Positions 11,974 to 23,135 of a stretch of DNA of 64,000 nt are shown one piece after another (positions within the stretch are counted from its first letter, which is position 1; each line of letters opens with the position of its first letter). This DNA is from Berberis thunbergii (Eukaryota > Streptophyta > Magnoliopsida > Ranunculales > Berberidaceae): the NCBI GenBank assembly GCA_003290165.1, contig QNQO01006995.1:1-64000 (forward strand), written 5' to 3'. The notes beneath the pieces were generated by a model. That model searched no databases. It saw only the letters and a program-made list of their open reading frames with translations, and had not been told where the DNA came from. A program made the translations under genes and the position numbers.

Positions 11974-12634
11974 TGATGCAATCGCTTTTTGCTCACTGCT
12001 TTGACCTAGTCCTGTTGACCTGCACAAGGAACGCACGTGATCCACAGACCATCGTTGTGGTGGCCGATGGCACTCCAATGCTAAAGTCAGACAGGGATAT
12101 AAGGAAGGTGTAATGCTGAAAACATGGAATTTGTAGCGTACCTTAGCTTACCAACCTCATGTCTTATTTATAGTGCAGGACTCATGGTTCGACCATGCCA
12201 TCGATGGCATAGTTTGAGTAGGAGGTCTTCGTGGAAATCCCTATCTAATTAGGAGTCTCTGTTAGCCCTGTGCTCTTAGATACACGGCGGGAGATAGTTC
12301 TCAATATGAGGGTAATCCATAAAAGGAAGTTTCTCTGTGTGATATGTACTCTGGTATTTGTTTCCTAGTTGAAAGCGGAGAGCTGCTGTAGTTGCTCGTC
12401 CAAAGCTAATCCTCGAGATACTTGCCTTAGTAGGGCTTACGGATTTTGAGGATAGCTATGTGACACGTGGGCTTAGCAAGCTGTAAGAGTTTGGGTCTGT
12501 TTAGCGGACTGCATTGGGCGGGCTTAGAGCTGCTTGGGCTGAATCAGTGTTGGGCTGACGCTGGGGCCTTCAGTTCATCGAGATCATCATGACACGTGTA
12601 TGACTTCGGAATGTGACCGTTTGGTGTATCATCA
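11974..12634 (-). repeat. LTR of element A (5' LTR in element sense)
   Basis: 661 bp from TGATGCAATCGC to GGTGTATCATCA, the partner of 3237-3908. Just outside it, at 11951-11972, the minus strand reads TTGGTGTCGTCCGTGGGGA, in the place of a primer-binding site. Equivalents occur in B (near 27190) and C (49029-49047, TTGGCGTCGCCCGTGGGGA). Confidence 0.85.
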
Positions 12635-13310
12635 GTGGTGTAATACCACCACCATCACTATCTCCTCCTCCACCTCCACCATCACCACCTCCGCTACCAT
12701 CAGTTGAAGTCACTCCACCACCATCAATTTAAGCCACTCATCCACCACCACCATTAGTTTAAGCCACTACACCACCATCATCTTTTGTTGAAGTACCACC
12801 TAATATGAAACCTATGCCAAGGAGGGGAAAGGGGTTCCTGAAGGTGGTTAGTGGTGTTAGTATTCATGAAATTGATCCACACGAGGTGTTGAAAGATGGT
12901 GGAGAGTCTTTTGATGATGATGATGGGCCACAAGAAAATGAACTCGACTATGATTTTAATGGAGAAATTCCTGAACCTCAAAGGTTTAAGTCACTATTCT
13001 AGGATGGAAATGACATATGTAGGAGTTAGGATGATGCAAACATTCAACCACATGGTCCAATGATGAAGACAATTGAGTTGAACTTGCATGATGTATGAAA
13101 AACCATGGGTGAGTTCAAAAAAGCTCTGAGGATGTGTGCAATTTAACATAGAGTTCAAATTTACTTTGATAAGAATGAACTACTATGGGTGATATAATTT
13201 TTTATGGGCAAAGGTTGTAGTTGGAGGATTAATTATGCTAGGCGCCAACCTAATGAATTAAAAGTGAGGATTAATGGATTGAGTAAGAAGCATGCATGCA
13301 CCCATGGGCA
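12635..13310 (+). pseudogene. MULE transposase remnant, block 2: proline-rich and MuDR DNA-binding part
   Basis: After the second GTGGT copy the frame encodes a proline-rich, tandemly repeated segment (12640-12780, VIPPPSLSPPPPPPSPPP and VEVTPPPS-like units). An acidic region follows (MKPMPRRGKGF ... SFDDDDGPQENELDYDF, 12805-13002). Then, broken by stops, comes a MuDR-type DNA-binding part: GEFKKALRMCAI near 13110, GKGCSWRINYARRQP near 13210 and HACTHGH near 13290, where the mini-CACTA lands. In this family the domain binds terminal inverted repeats. Multiple stops (about 13000, 13030, 13146) mark a pseudogene. Confidence 0.75.
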
Positions 13311-13620
13311 CACTACACCATATTGGCATTTTTGTAACATCCCCTAAAACAATATCACTTTTGAAGTGTAACAATTCACTTAACAACTTTACACATTTTC
13401 ACAAACAAAATGATACAATAATAGTATCACCATGAAGAGTATGATTATAAAAGTGATACTATTCATGGTGATCCAACTTATAGTATAATTTTTTTTGTGT
13501 TACTGTTTTTCATTTTTTTAACTAAATTTAGTTTTGATTTGAAATTGTTTGGTGAATTGTAACATCTCAAAAGTGATACTGTTTTTAGAGTTGTTACAAA
13601 AGTGCCAATTTGGTGTAGTG
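13311..13620. mobile_element. Mini-CACTA (non-autonomous, 310 bp) inside the MULE gene
   Basis: Ends are CACTACACCATATTGGCA and the inverse of CACTACACCAAATTGGCA, with a 3-bp duplication GCA at 13308-13310 and 13621-13623, the TSD length of CACTA elements. The interior folds back, with ATCACCATGAA opposite TTCATGGTGAT and a CACTTTTGAAGTGTAACAA region opposite its complement near 13553-13575. There is no coding capacity. Its first 10 bases match the TIR of the 9.5-kb CACTA at 30551, so the two may answer to the same transposase. Confidence 0.9.
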
Positions 13621-15330
13621 GCACTTCAGCTTGTAGAGAAGCAAATCACCAAGTACAATGCAAATTACAAGCCCAAGCAAATTCAAACTACTATTTGGAA
13701 TCTTTGGGTGGTAAAGATATCCTATTGGGTAGCTTTGTGTGAAAGAGAAATTGCACTTGACACATTGTATGAGAGTTTCGAGGATAGCTATGGTCAGTTG
13801 CCTGATTTTGCAAGACAAGTATTGCTGAAAAATCCTAGTAGCATAGTTGCATTCTCAAGGAGTGATGTTGACTTGAGTTTTCAAGGGGTATGCATTGCCC
13901 ATGATGCTTGTTTGCATGGGGTTTTTAAGGTTGCACCATTTCTTGGTCTTGATGGGACCTTTTTAATGTGCAAGTATGGAGGTATTATACTTGCCATTCC
14001 TGCCTTGAATGAGAATAATGGTATGTTCCCAGTTGCTTTGTACTTATGCAAATCTGAATATTATGATACATGTAAGGCATTATTTGAAATTGTAACTCCT
14101 AATTACTCCAACACTATAGGACACTCACTTTTATGTCAGACAGGTAGAAAGGTTTGATCTAAGTAGCACAAAAATCCCAGGGTGCTACTAGAAGTTTTGT
14201 TTTAGGCATGTGATACAAAACCTTAGGAAGACTTTTAAGGCAACACACTTGGTGGAGTCTGCATTGGAATGCTTCCAATGCCTTCAAGAAGTCAAGGTTC
14301 AAGCATGCCATGGATAAATTGGCCACTAAGCACCCAAAACAGTTGAATAGTTGAACAACATTCCTAATGAGCAATAGGCTAACTGAGCACTTTGGTTGTT
14401 ATTCAAAGTGTGAGTTTAACCGCCAAAATAACTTCTTGAAATGCTTTAACAAGTGGATCCTTGATTTGAGAGACAAATCATTGACTACTTTATTGACTAC
14501 CTACAATTGATGGAGAAGCTCTGTGACTGAAGGAACCAGACTAAGACATTGGACCAAAATGGTTTAGTACCTAGGGCTGCAAGAGTCATTAAGAATTTGA
14601 AAATGGTGTGAGACATTTTGTTGTGCATGGATCAACGACATTGAGTTTTCTGTATATGGGGCAAATGATAAGTGGATTGTGGACTTGAGATTGCAGACAT
14701 GTATTTGTTGTGTTTGCAATGTGAGTGAGCTCCCATGTGTACATGGTGTTGCTTCATTACTCCATATGAGAGAACTAATAATTAAGTTACTATGTCTTTA
14801 TTTTGTTGTTATATTTGTAACAATTCATAGTTGATTATTCATTGGTATGTGTTTCATGTTATCTAATTTGCAGCTACTGTAATGAACACCACATGGTCAG
14901 AACATATGCTAAAGCTTATGAGGGATCTATAAATCCAATACCAAATACTGATGAGTGGGACAAGGTACCTTTAACTTTTGCCAGTGTACATGGTAGTACA
15001 TGATAATATTTTGATAGTATCTTGTTATATTATTATAGACATATAGTTATTGACAAAATTGAATGGTATGCTTGCTAAGTACTATGCCTTGATATGAATT
15101 GGCAGTTTCCATATGTGGTCTCCGCCCTTCAATGAAGAGAACATTAGGTAGGCCTAAGAAAACAAAGGTGGAGAGACCCAAATGAAAATGGTGATAATAA
15201 TAAGCTAACAAGGAAATGTAGCAAGTGTAGGCAAGTTGGACACAATACTGGACATGTAAGGGTCCTTCCACGAATGCAACCAATGTCCCATATGAGGCAT
15301 CAAGTTCTAACCACCGCCAACATCACCACT
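13621..15330 (+). pseudogene. MULE transposase remnant, block 3: catalytic core, SWIM and zinc knuckle
   Basis: The open stretch to 14157 reads EIALDTLYESFEDSYGQLPD ... GVFKVAPFLGLDGTFLMCKYGG, the MULE signature around the first catalytic Asp (LDGTFLM.KYGG). The later core is broken by stops but recognisable (FRHVIQNLRKTFKATHLVES near 14200-14260). A SWIM finger follows at about 14705-14770 (CICCVCNVSELPCVHGVASL). An intron-like stretch ends at TTTGCAG near 14874, then comes GSINPIPNTDEWDK. CSKCRQVGHNTGH near 15215-15255 is the C-terminal zinc knuckle, with its last Cys absent. The enzyme would excise and insert Mutator-like elements. Stops show it is inactive. The frame is cut at 15330 by the hAT-like element. 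Confidence 0.88.
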
Positions 15331-15989
15331 TAGGGGTGGGCAAGAATTCCGATCCTAACCTGATTAAAACCAGAAACAATTGGGTAATGTCATTTTTATC
15401 TCAGACCGGTTGGAACCAGTTTCCACAAATTCAGTCCTGAATCGTCCCTGTTTTTGTAGCCACCTTTCAAACCCAATCCCAATTCAAATTCAAGCCCAAA
15501 ATAAAACCCACCTCAAAACCCTAGCCAAACTCCACCACCCACCGTTCTCCTTCATCACACCATCAACTTCAACCACCCCATTTTTCCTACTGGGACTAGC
15601 TCAAATCCCTTTTCTTCTCCACTCAAGCAAAGAGACACGTAACATGCAGATAGAAAGGAAACTAGAGGATGTCTAGGGTTTTTACTGGATGCAGAGTTCT
15701 CATGGTTGCCGCCGCTAAGGGTGGCTTCGGCACCTGCCGCCACCATTGCGGCTGCTCCTGCGGCGAAAGCTGGCAGTGGTCGCGGTTCTGAACTTTTGAA
15801 AATGACAGATTTAGCATGGATAATGATACCAATTCTCCACTGATCATCCATATTCAACAACACGTTTTCCCTCCGTGTAATCTGACAGGATGAGCAACCT
15901 GATTCAGTCCCCCAACCAAATTGGAAGTCAAATATATAGTAGGATGAGCAGTTCCACCCGACATCAACTCGGTCCCGTGTAGCCCCTTC

Positions 15990-16301
15990 CTCAGCAATTT
16001 GGTTTAATTTGCATGAAATCCATCTGATCAACAATCACACCGTCCTCGAGTTGCTTCCCTCCTAAACTCAGCCTGACCTGGTCCATAGAAATGAGCTTTG
16101 ACGTCCTCGAGAGTGTCGAACTGCCTGATGTCTGAGTGTGATCGTTTTCTCATCTATCGTCTTGACAAGAATCTGAGCTCTGCCTCGCAATCGAAAAGCC
16201 ATGTCAAGTGTGGACTTCTTCTGAATGTTTTAGTCAGCGAAAGTTTTTGTTGTCACTAGAGTGATGCAACTTCCTTCAATTGTTTTCTCAAAGATTTGCA
16301 T
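15990..16301 (-). pseudogene. Scrambled polyubiquitin fragment captured in the hAT-like element
   Basis: On the minus strand the sequence starts MQIFEKTIEG at 16301 (ubiquitin begins MQIFVKTLTG). After about 23 residues it jumps to NIQKKSTLDMAFRLRG (ubiquitin YNIQKESTLHLVLRLRGG), then RAQILVKTIDEKTITL (start of the next ubiquitin unit), and after a broken part GKQLEDG near 16060-16040. So it derives from a head-to-tail polyubiquitin gene, with the middle of the first unit deleted and later parts frameshifted. Its upstream flank (to 16400) is rich in CTCTCT, like a ubiquitin gene leader. It cannot encode functional ubiquitin. Confidence 0.8.
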
Positions 16302-16429
16302 GGTTTCGCTTAGTGATTTTGGAAATTCTTGAAGTAAAATAAATAGAAATCAAGAAAACCGAAACCCTCTCCTCTCAATCTCACTCTCTAAAGAAAAACA
16401 GAAGAAAGGATGGTATGAGGGAGTTAATG

Positions 16430-17345
16430 GCTGTGGACGGTGGAGATGATGACAATGGTTGTTTGGACCTTGGGGTATTATTTGACATGGTGGTGATTGA
16501 TGTTAGTGGTGGTGGTGATTATAATACGGTGGTGGTTGTGTATTTAATATTTGATTTGAAGATTCCTCGTTGAAACTTATACAATCTCGTTGTTGGTGAT
16601 GATGGTGGTGGTTATGATGATGCCAGTAAGTGTGGTTTTGGTATCGTGATAGTGATTGTGGGTGGTTGTGAACCTTATGGTATCATTTGACACGATGTGG
16701 TTTGGTGTCAGTGGTGGTGGTGATTTTACTACGACGGTAGTTGTGTATTTAGTATTTGGTTTGAAATTCCTCATTGAACCTCATAGAATCTCGTTGGTGA
16801 TGATGATGGCAGTAGGTGTGGTTTTGGTATTTCGGTAATGATTGTGGGTGGTGGAGTTGATGGCAATAGTTGTAGTTGTCATATGGTGGTGGTGGTTGTA
16901 GTGATGACGACATTTGTTAGTGGTGATGGTAATCATAGTGATGGTTGTGGCAGTACTTGTGGTTGTCAGTCGGAGATGAGGTGGTTGTGATTTTGGTATC
17001 GTGGTAGCAATTGCTATAACTATAGGGGTTGCAGTGGTGGTAAGAATTATGCAACGATAGCTGTAGTATTGGCTATGATTTGTGAAAGTGTTGGTGATGG
17101 CAGAGGTAGTAGCTATGACTATAAAGGTCTTGGTGACAGTTATCCTACGATGTGTTTGCGATGAGTGTGAAGGTGTTGGTGGTTAAGGTTATAATATGGT
17201 GTACGCGGTGAATGTAAAGGTGACACTGATTTTGCTATGCGTGTTGGTAGTTATGGCTTTGAAGGTAGTTAATGTTAATGTTATGGTGGTTGTAGCAACG
17301 TGGTAATTGTGGTGGTTGTGAAAGTGGTGGTGGTGGTTGCAACAA
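16430..17345. repeat. GTGG-rich low-complexity zone with a diverged duplication
   Basis: A stretch dominated by GGTGGTTGTG and GATGATGG motifs. A unit of about 190 bp (around 16455-16620) recurs at about 16660-16835, recognisable by TTTGACA.GGTG, GTGTATTTA.TATTTG.TTTGAA and ATTCCTC.TTGAA. It is not coding, and small frames on both strands are by-products of composition. Confidence 0.6.
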
Positions 17346-17454
17346 AAGGCAAAATAATAGTTATTTTATTGTATACTAAATAAATGAAATCATTTGATGA
17401 TAAATTTGGTAATGCTAAATTAAACAATCCAAGCGAATGAGAATAAAAAAAATT

Positions 17455-17705
17455 AGGTTAGTCCCACATCCTCTAAAAAGCAAGATACAAAAGTTTATTA
17501 TTGTATAAAAACACAAAGATTTGCAATCTTTTAGATGTGAGTTTAAGATGTTTAGTCCCACATTCTCTAAAAAATAAACTCAACAAGCATATGTTTTTAT
17601 AAAAACGCAAAGATTTGCAATCTTTTAGATCTAAGTTTAAGATGTTTAGTCCCACATCCTCTAAAACGCAGCATCCAAAAGTTTATTGGTTTATAAAAAC
17701 ACAAA
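17455..17705. repeat. Tandem repeat, about 95 bp x 2.7
   Basis: Three starts of TTAGTCCCACATYCTCTAAAA, at about 17458, 17550 and 17646. Each is followed by TATAAAAAC.CAAAGATTTGCAATCTTTTAG, which is itself a short palindrome (GATTTGCAATC). The last unit is truncated. No gene is present. Confidence 0.75.
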
Positions 17706-18281
17706 GTTGGGTTATATAATTTAGTAGGTTGGGCTTGGCCAATTGGCTTGAAGCTTTGTTGTCTTTGAAATTTGATCAACCCAACAAATTTGTTGAATTA
17801 TATGTAAAAAATATATAAACGGATATCTGTGGGTCGGTTATGGATAAATTTGTATCCGCCCCGAATTTTTTACCGATTCAATTTGGATACCCGAAGTTCG
17901 TTAAGGTAAACCCAAATTCGCCCCAAATAGTTTGGATGGGGTGGATATCCGTGAAAATCTGCCCCACTGTGCTCCTTTGTGACTTGGTGTTTACTTTGAA
18001 ATGATGAGGTGTTTCAAAAAAAAAAAAGATGCTACTAGTAGATTTTTCAAGTGTTACACTGGGCTCAAAATTTATCAAACTGCCCTCGAGTCCAGCTCAA
18101 ATTTGAGTCAGGTTCATAAAATTAAGCCCAAAACCAAGTTCAGACTTTGGTTTGGTTTTTTTTTTTTTTGGAACCAGGATGGCATGGTTCCATCCCGAAT
18201 GAATCCAGTCCGGGACAAATCGGGTCTGCCAAGAAAAAATCGCTATCCCAAGCTGTGGATCCCAGTTCGTGACCACCCCTA

Positions 18282-18580
18282 TCACTACCACTTCAACCCT
18301 TACTTCAAGCACCACCCCCCACTACAACAATATCAAGCAACAATGACAACACCATTTCAACCTTCTTCATCAATGTAATTGAGAAATATATGGTTGCTCT
18401 AGATACATGCCATCAGAAAAGCAATCAAGCATCATGAGGCCTATTGGACAATGGAGTGGTACTTACATGCCAAGATATCAAGCATTTGCTGCAAGACAAA
18501 TACGTGGCCAAAGAGCAACAAAGCTGCCTCTATCAAACCACCATGGAATTCAGGGACTGACAATCATGACTAATTAACTT
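18282..18580 (+). pseudogene. MULE transposase remnant, block 4 (C-terminal tail)
   Basis: Continues the Thr/Ser/Pro-rich tail after the hAT-like insertion. Sequence before 15330 (ACCACCGCCAACATCACC) and after 18282 (TCACTACCACTTCAACC) has the same composition. A conserved-looking end, MRPIGQWSGTYMPRYQAF near 18436-18490, precedes a stop in the 18540-18575 region. Assignment to the MULE rests on continuity across the hAT duplication. The LTR element B begins 160 bp later. Confidence 0.5.
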
Positions 18581-18743
18581 AATATATAAAAACTAAATTT
18601 TGAATCTAGTCATTTTTTTTAATGAATTGAAGTGTCTCATCATCTTTTAATGATATTACATAGCTATAATTTTGAAACTAGTATGTTTTGTACAAGTGAG
18701 GTGTTGTAATATTTCACTTCTTTTTATAAGATTGCTACATTAT

Positions 18744-19396
18744 TGATGCAGTCATTTTTTGCTCCCTACTTTGACCTTGACCTGCAAACCTATTGACTGA
18801 CACAAAGAACATACACGTGAGCCACAGACCCCCATTGTGGTTGCCGATGGCACCCCGGTGCTAAAGTCAGACAAGGATTTGATGAAGGTGTAATGTTGTA
18901 AACAGGGAATTTGTAGTGTACCTTAGCTTACCAACCTTATGTCTCATTTATAGTGCATGAGTTTTGGTTCGACCGGGCCATCGGTGACGTAGTTTAGAAA
19001 GGAGATCTTCATGAAAATCATTATCTAATTAGGAGTCGTGATGTAGAGGGAAATATTCCTGTTAACCCTGTGCTCCTAGATAAGCGAGAGATAATTCCTA
19101 ATCAGAGAGTAATCCGTAGGAGGAAGTTTCCCTGTGTGATATGTATTCTGGTATTTGCTTCATAGTTGGAAGCGGAGAGCTGCTGTAATTGCCTGTCCGA
19201 AGCTGATCATCGAGATACTTGCCTTAGCAGAGCTTATGGGTATTGAGGATAGATGTGAGAGGCGTGGGCTTAGCGAGCTGTAAGAGTTTGAGTCCGTTTG
19301 GCAGACTGCATTGGGTTGCCGCTAGGGCCTATCTTTCCTCGAGATCATTGTGACACGTGTATGGCTCAGGATCGTGACCATTTTTGTGTATCATCT
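18744..19396 (-). repeat. LTR of element B (3' LTR in element sense)
   Basis: Begins TGATGCAGTCATTTTTTGC and ends at TGTGTATCATC. It aligns throughout with 3237-3908. The five bases before it are ATTAT, but the matching copy at the other end is lost. Confidence 0.8.
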
Positions 19397-19664
19397 GCTA
19401 ATCCCCCGTCCGAGTTAGTGGGCCATCACATCAGTTCGCTAAGTTGTTTCTTTAAAAGATATGCCACTCATGATGATTGAGTCAGAATCGTTGTTTGAGC
19501 CACACGCTTCATTAATTGAACTTGTGTCGTTTTGGTGGAGAAGAGGTGGGAATCTCATCCCTATTTAGGTCATCCGTTGTGCGGAGACTAACTCTTCTAT
19601 TTCCTTTGCTTTTAAAGATACTACTTTGTTCATCTTCTGATTAAAAATATTGTTCATTTTCTTC

Positions 19665-22018
19665 ATGACTCAACAAAACATTCTTGATGACACAACCTTG
19701 GCCAGGGGCCTTGAGTTTTTTGAAGATAGGTTGCTTTCTGAAGCTAGCCATGTTGAAATTCTAACGAAGTTCAGGGTCCCCGAGGACCTGCCATTGACTA
19801 TTCTGAAGGACGATCAGACGCCAATGTTGCCATCAGCGAGGTTTATCTGCTTGCACTGCGGGATGCTCCAAACTGGAGTCTGTTTTCCTATTCTAGATGT
19901 GATATGGGACTTCTTGGACTTCCTCCGGATCAGTTGGGGCCTAATGGGTATAAAATCATTCTTCTTATTTTGATTAGGGTGAAGGAAGCTAGCGTCCGTG
20001 TGACTCCGCGGGTGATCCAGTTGTTGACTTATCCTTGGTTGAACAATAACACTGTCTGTAAAATGACGTCGTCGGCTTGCTTTGAGAATTTAACTGACGA
20101 CTTCAAGTCTTGGTAGAAGTATTGTTTCTTGGCTCATGCGGATTCAAAGTACTTCCAGTTCGAGGGTCGTTTGCTCGAACTGGAGTTCAGGCCACTTTGC
20201 AAGTGCAGCTTCTTCTGTTGATTCCATTAAGCTGATTGTATGCTTACTGATGCATGTGTTTATTTACAAGACGATTTCACACCTCTTTTTACCCCAGATG
20301 AGCGAAACACTATAGAGATACTCCGCAGGTTGTCGACAAGGAATGTGGTGGACGTCATATGTGTTCCCAACTTCATTCACAGTAGGTTGTGAGACAACTG
20401 ACATGTGGCCTCCACTCTTTACCGAATGTCGCGAGTTAAATCTGAAGATGGGGCCCCTACTAGGAAGATAAAAGACGCTAAAGCCAAGGCTCATGTTTTG
20501 TCTACACGGAGAAGCCTTTTGAGACGCTTGCCCTCTTTATGAGTTCGAAGAGAATGAGTCTAATAAGCCCATCAGGGTGGAGGCCGATGTATCCGGCTAG
20601 GAGAAGGACCACCTGCAGCTAGCAGGGGTTGAAGACGTGTCGAATCTTAGTGCCGCGCAAATGGAAACTCTGAGTGAGTAGTTGATGCAGGCTGCAATGG
20701 TGGCTTCTGCTAGTTCCGATAGAAGGTTTCTTTGAGGACACATGCCAAGTTTTTCATAGTTCGCATTGTTCATCGTCTCGCTTCAAGTCGTATCTCAAGA
20801 TGTTGGAGGGTTCGTTGTACAACTCGCTTTCTTCCCTTCTTTCAGATCCTGTTGAGAAGTTTTTCACTGAAGGGTCGGTTGTTCGTGACAAAGGAAAGGT
20901 TGCATAGGAGGGCTTGGGAACAGTGGTAACTATGAAAGGTGGTGCTGGAGTAATCCCTCACCTGGGAAAGCTTCATCCGGATGCGCGAATAAGTTTGTTT
21001 GCCTCGGACTTAGTAAAGATGATAACTCAGGTCTGGCACAAGGAAGTCGATGTGGACTATGCTTCAAAGAAGCATATAAGCTAGCGTCATAGTTGGGTGA
21101 TGGATCACGCTCGAAAACCCGAGGAAGATACGTTGGAAGAGAGTATGGATAAGGGTTTAAAGTACCTTATGCTAGGGATGTCACACTTGAGCTAGGTAGT
21201 TGTTGCTGGGACTGAAGTCGAGGCTACTCGTGAGAGGATGTACACCATGGAGCGTGTCTTCTCGTACATGGAAATGTTGTATTCTAACGCACTTTATGAG
21301 ATTGAGCTGATGAGGAAGCAAGCTAAGGGGAGGAGGCTCGAATGGTCGATCGTTATTGCTAAGGCTCAAAGGGTTTGTCTGGACGCCCTTGAGTCTGATT
21401 TAGCGGAGGAGAGGGCCATGAAAAATAGGTTTTAGCAGGTGCTGGATCTGCCCTGCCGTGATCTGGAGGTCACGCATGAAGCGACGGCTAATGCGCGTTC
21501 CAAATTGCAGTCCCATGCTGAGGAGAACGCCTTGAAGGAGGCTAAATGGGTTGTTCAAAAATAGAAATTGGAGTCCGATGTGGAGTTCAATGCTCGAGGG
21601 GCGAGAAAGGCTCAGGACCGACTCAAATTTGAGAAACATGAGCTCAACGCTATGAAGAATATCTTGGCTACAAAGCAGTCTCAAGTTCATGCACTGACAG
21701 GAAAGTTGGAGCTATTGGAATGTGAACTTGCTAATGCGAAGGCGCTTCTGCAAAAACAAGGCAAGTGCGAGTTCTGTTAGGTTGTACATGGTAGATTGGA
21801 GTTGCTGGCGTCGATGAAGGAGGAGCATCCAAAATGAGATCTCGACCTATATAAAAAGATGTTGTTTATAGACTTGGTCATTGCCTTTGCATCATCAGAC
21901 GAAGAGGGCGGAACAGACCCTGATGCTCAAGCTGTGGCGTGTGTGGATGCAACTCCTGTTCCCTCCTCCGTTAAGCTTAACTCTTTTGTTTCTGTACCTT
22001 CTTCCGATAAGGAGTGAA
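19665..22018 (+). pseudogene. Antisense ORF of element B: putative gypsy-type transposon domain plus coiled coil
   Basis: Starts MTQQNILDDTTLARGLEFFE and, unlike copy A, reads through GFICLHRGMLQ's equivalent RFICLHCGMLQTGVCFPILD before a frameshift near 19925. Later blocks include SKYFQFEGRLLELEFRPLCK near 20150-20205. A coiled-coil part (RMYTMERVFSYMEMLYSNAL, 21238 onward) with stops at 21433 and 21563 continues to ELLASMKEEHPK near 21800. Unlike copy A, the last frame keeps a tail ending SSDKE before a stop at 22018. Three copies let the intact protein of the family be inferred by comparison. Its function is unknown. Confidence 0.65.
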
Positions 22019-22654
22019 CTCTGTACACTTGTACCCTTTTTGTTTCAACTCTTAATGAAAACAGGTTTATGTTAAGTACGCTCTGTATCTGTTTTTTGTT
22101 CGTTATCCCAATTGTGTGTTTTCTATTTTGCCTTATCGTTTTACTTTGGTATTGGCTGGTTGGATCAATAAGAAGTCGAGTGGTATGTCTGCTGTTGAGA
22201 GCTTGACCGTTTGCATTGCGATTGACTCAAAGTCATCATTGCATAGTCATGTCTAATGGTGGGCATTCTGCGAACGCTTTAGAAGCGGGCTATGCTGCCC
22301 GACTTTGGGTAATTCTTAAGGTAAGTTGCTGGGGGCTTATCTCGCTTGCCTGACTGTTGGTTATCACTGCTGGCGTGAGTGAATTGTGATGGCCAAGCGC
22401 ATGCATTAGAGCGTTTGTACCGAGTCAGGTTAAGCTTCGGGTTGGCATTCTATGTAGCACCTGTCCACGTGTTGGCTAGACGATTTATGTGTTGGCATGA
22501 GTGGCCTCTGCTGATGATACAATGCAAGCTCGTTTGAGCGTGAAGATGCTGACTGAGCTGTGAGCGGTGGTCATGTGGCGAGCTACCTAGGGCTCCCACC
22601 TTCCAAACCATCTATGTCCAAACAAAAGGGAATACAGGTTCGGGGAACAAAGAT

Positions 22655-23135
22655 TTGGCGACCATGCTGAAGAGCAGTGATCCCATGGCGAGCCGTCGAC
22701 AATAGTTAAGGACTGACTAGTTTCCCACCTTTCAAACCATCTATACCTACATAGTGGGGGCTACAAGTTCGAGACAAGGGGATTAGGCGACTAGGTTGAA
22801 TGGCAGTAGTCCTATGGTAAGCCATCAAAATCAGTTCAGGACTGACTAGGCTCCCACCTTCCAAATCATCTACACCTGTGCGCATCGAGCTACAAATTTG
22901 AGGGATTTCAGCGGCCAATGGTCCCGTTGCAAGCTGTCAGAATCAGTCCGGGACTAACTAGACTCCTACCTTCTAAACCGTCTATGCCAGCTTAGTGGGC
23001 TACAAGTTTAGGGTTGGTAATTCGTCGACCAGGCTGAAAAGTAATGGTCCCATGACGAGTTGTCGGTATTAGGTCGAGACTAACTGGGTTCCCGCCTTCC
23101 AAACCATTTACACCCGCACAGTGGGGGCTACAGAT
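22655..23135. repeat. Tandem repeat array of element B (about 120-130-bp units)
   Basis: Units start near 22659, 22788, 22911 and 23026, with GACCATGCTGAAGAGCAGTG and CTGACTAGGCTCCCACCTTCC as landmarks. It is homologous to the array of A, without the TRIM insertion. The second and third units are shortened or diverged. Confidence 0.7.

Larger units (their letters stand above)
3237..12634 (-). mobile_element. LTR retrotransposon A: Tat-like, gag-pro only, with antisense ORF
   Basis: This 9398-bp element is bounded by TGATGCAGTC... and ...TATCATCA, with a perfect 5-bp target duplication GTGGT at 3232-3236 and 12635-12639. Its sense strand is minus: 5' LTR at 11974-12634, gag and protease at 10560-11878, and 3' LTR at 3237-3908. 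No reverse transcriptase, RNase H or integrase motif is visible between protease and the other LTR. That space holds tandem repeats and a plus-strand ORF (4176-6676) with a domain like Pfam PF04195. The layout matches what is known of Tat/Grande-type elements that carry an antisense ORF, but without pol. It sits inside the MULE gene and has near-identical architecture to B (18744-27693) and C (48368-56542). Confidence 0.85.
15331..18281. mobile_element. hAT-like element (2.95 kb, non-autonomous) carrying gene pieces
   Basis: The ends TAGGGGTGGGCAAGAATTCC and GGATCCCAGTTCGTGACCACC(CCTA) form imperfect inverted repeats of the AGGGGTGGGCA type common in plant hAT elements. The flanking 8-mers TCACCACT (15323-15330) and TCACTACC (18282-18289) look like an aged 8-bp duplication. 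No hAT transposase is visible. Inside are a polyubiquitin piece, a GTGG-rich duplicated zone and a 95-bp tandem array. Near 17815-17970 lies sequence resembling the subterminal part of another hAT, so a second element may be nested. Confidence 0.7.

Noticed and set aside
18001..18378. A 125-residue plus-strand frame
   Set aside because: It runs across the hAT-like element border into the MULE tail, so it is a chance fusion.
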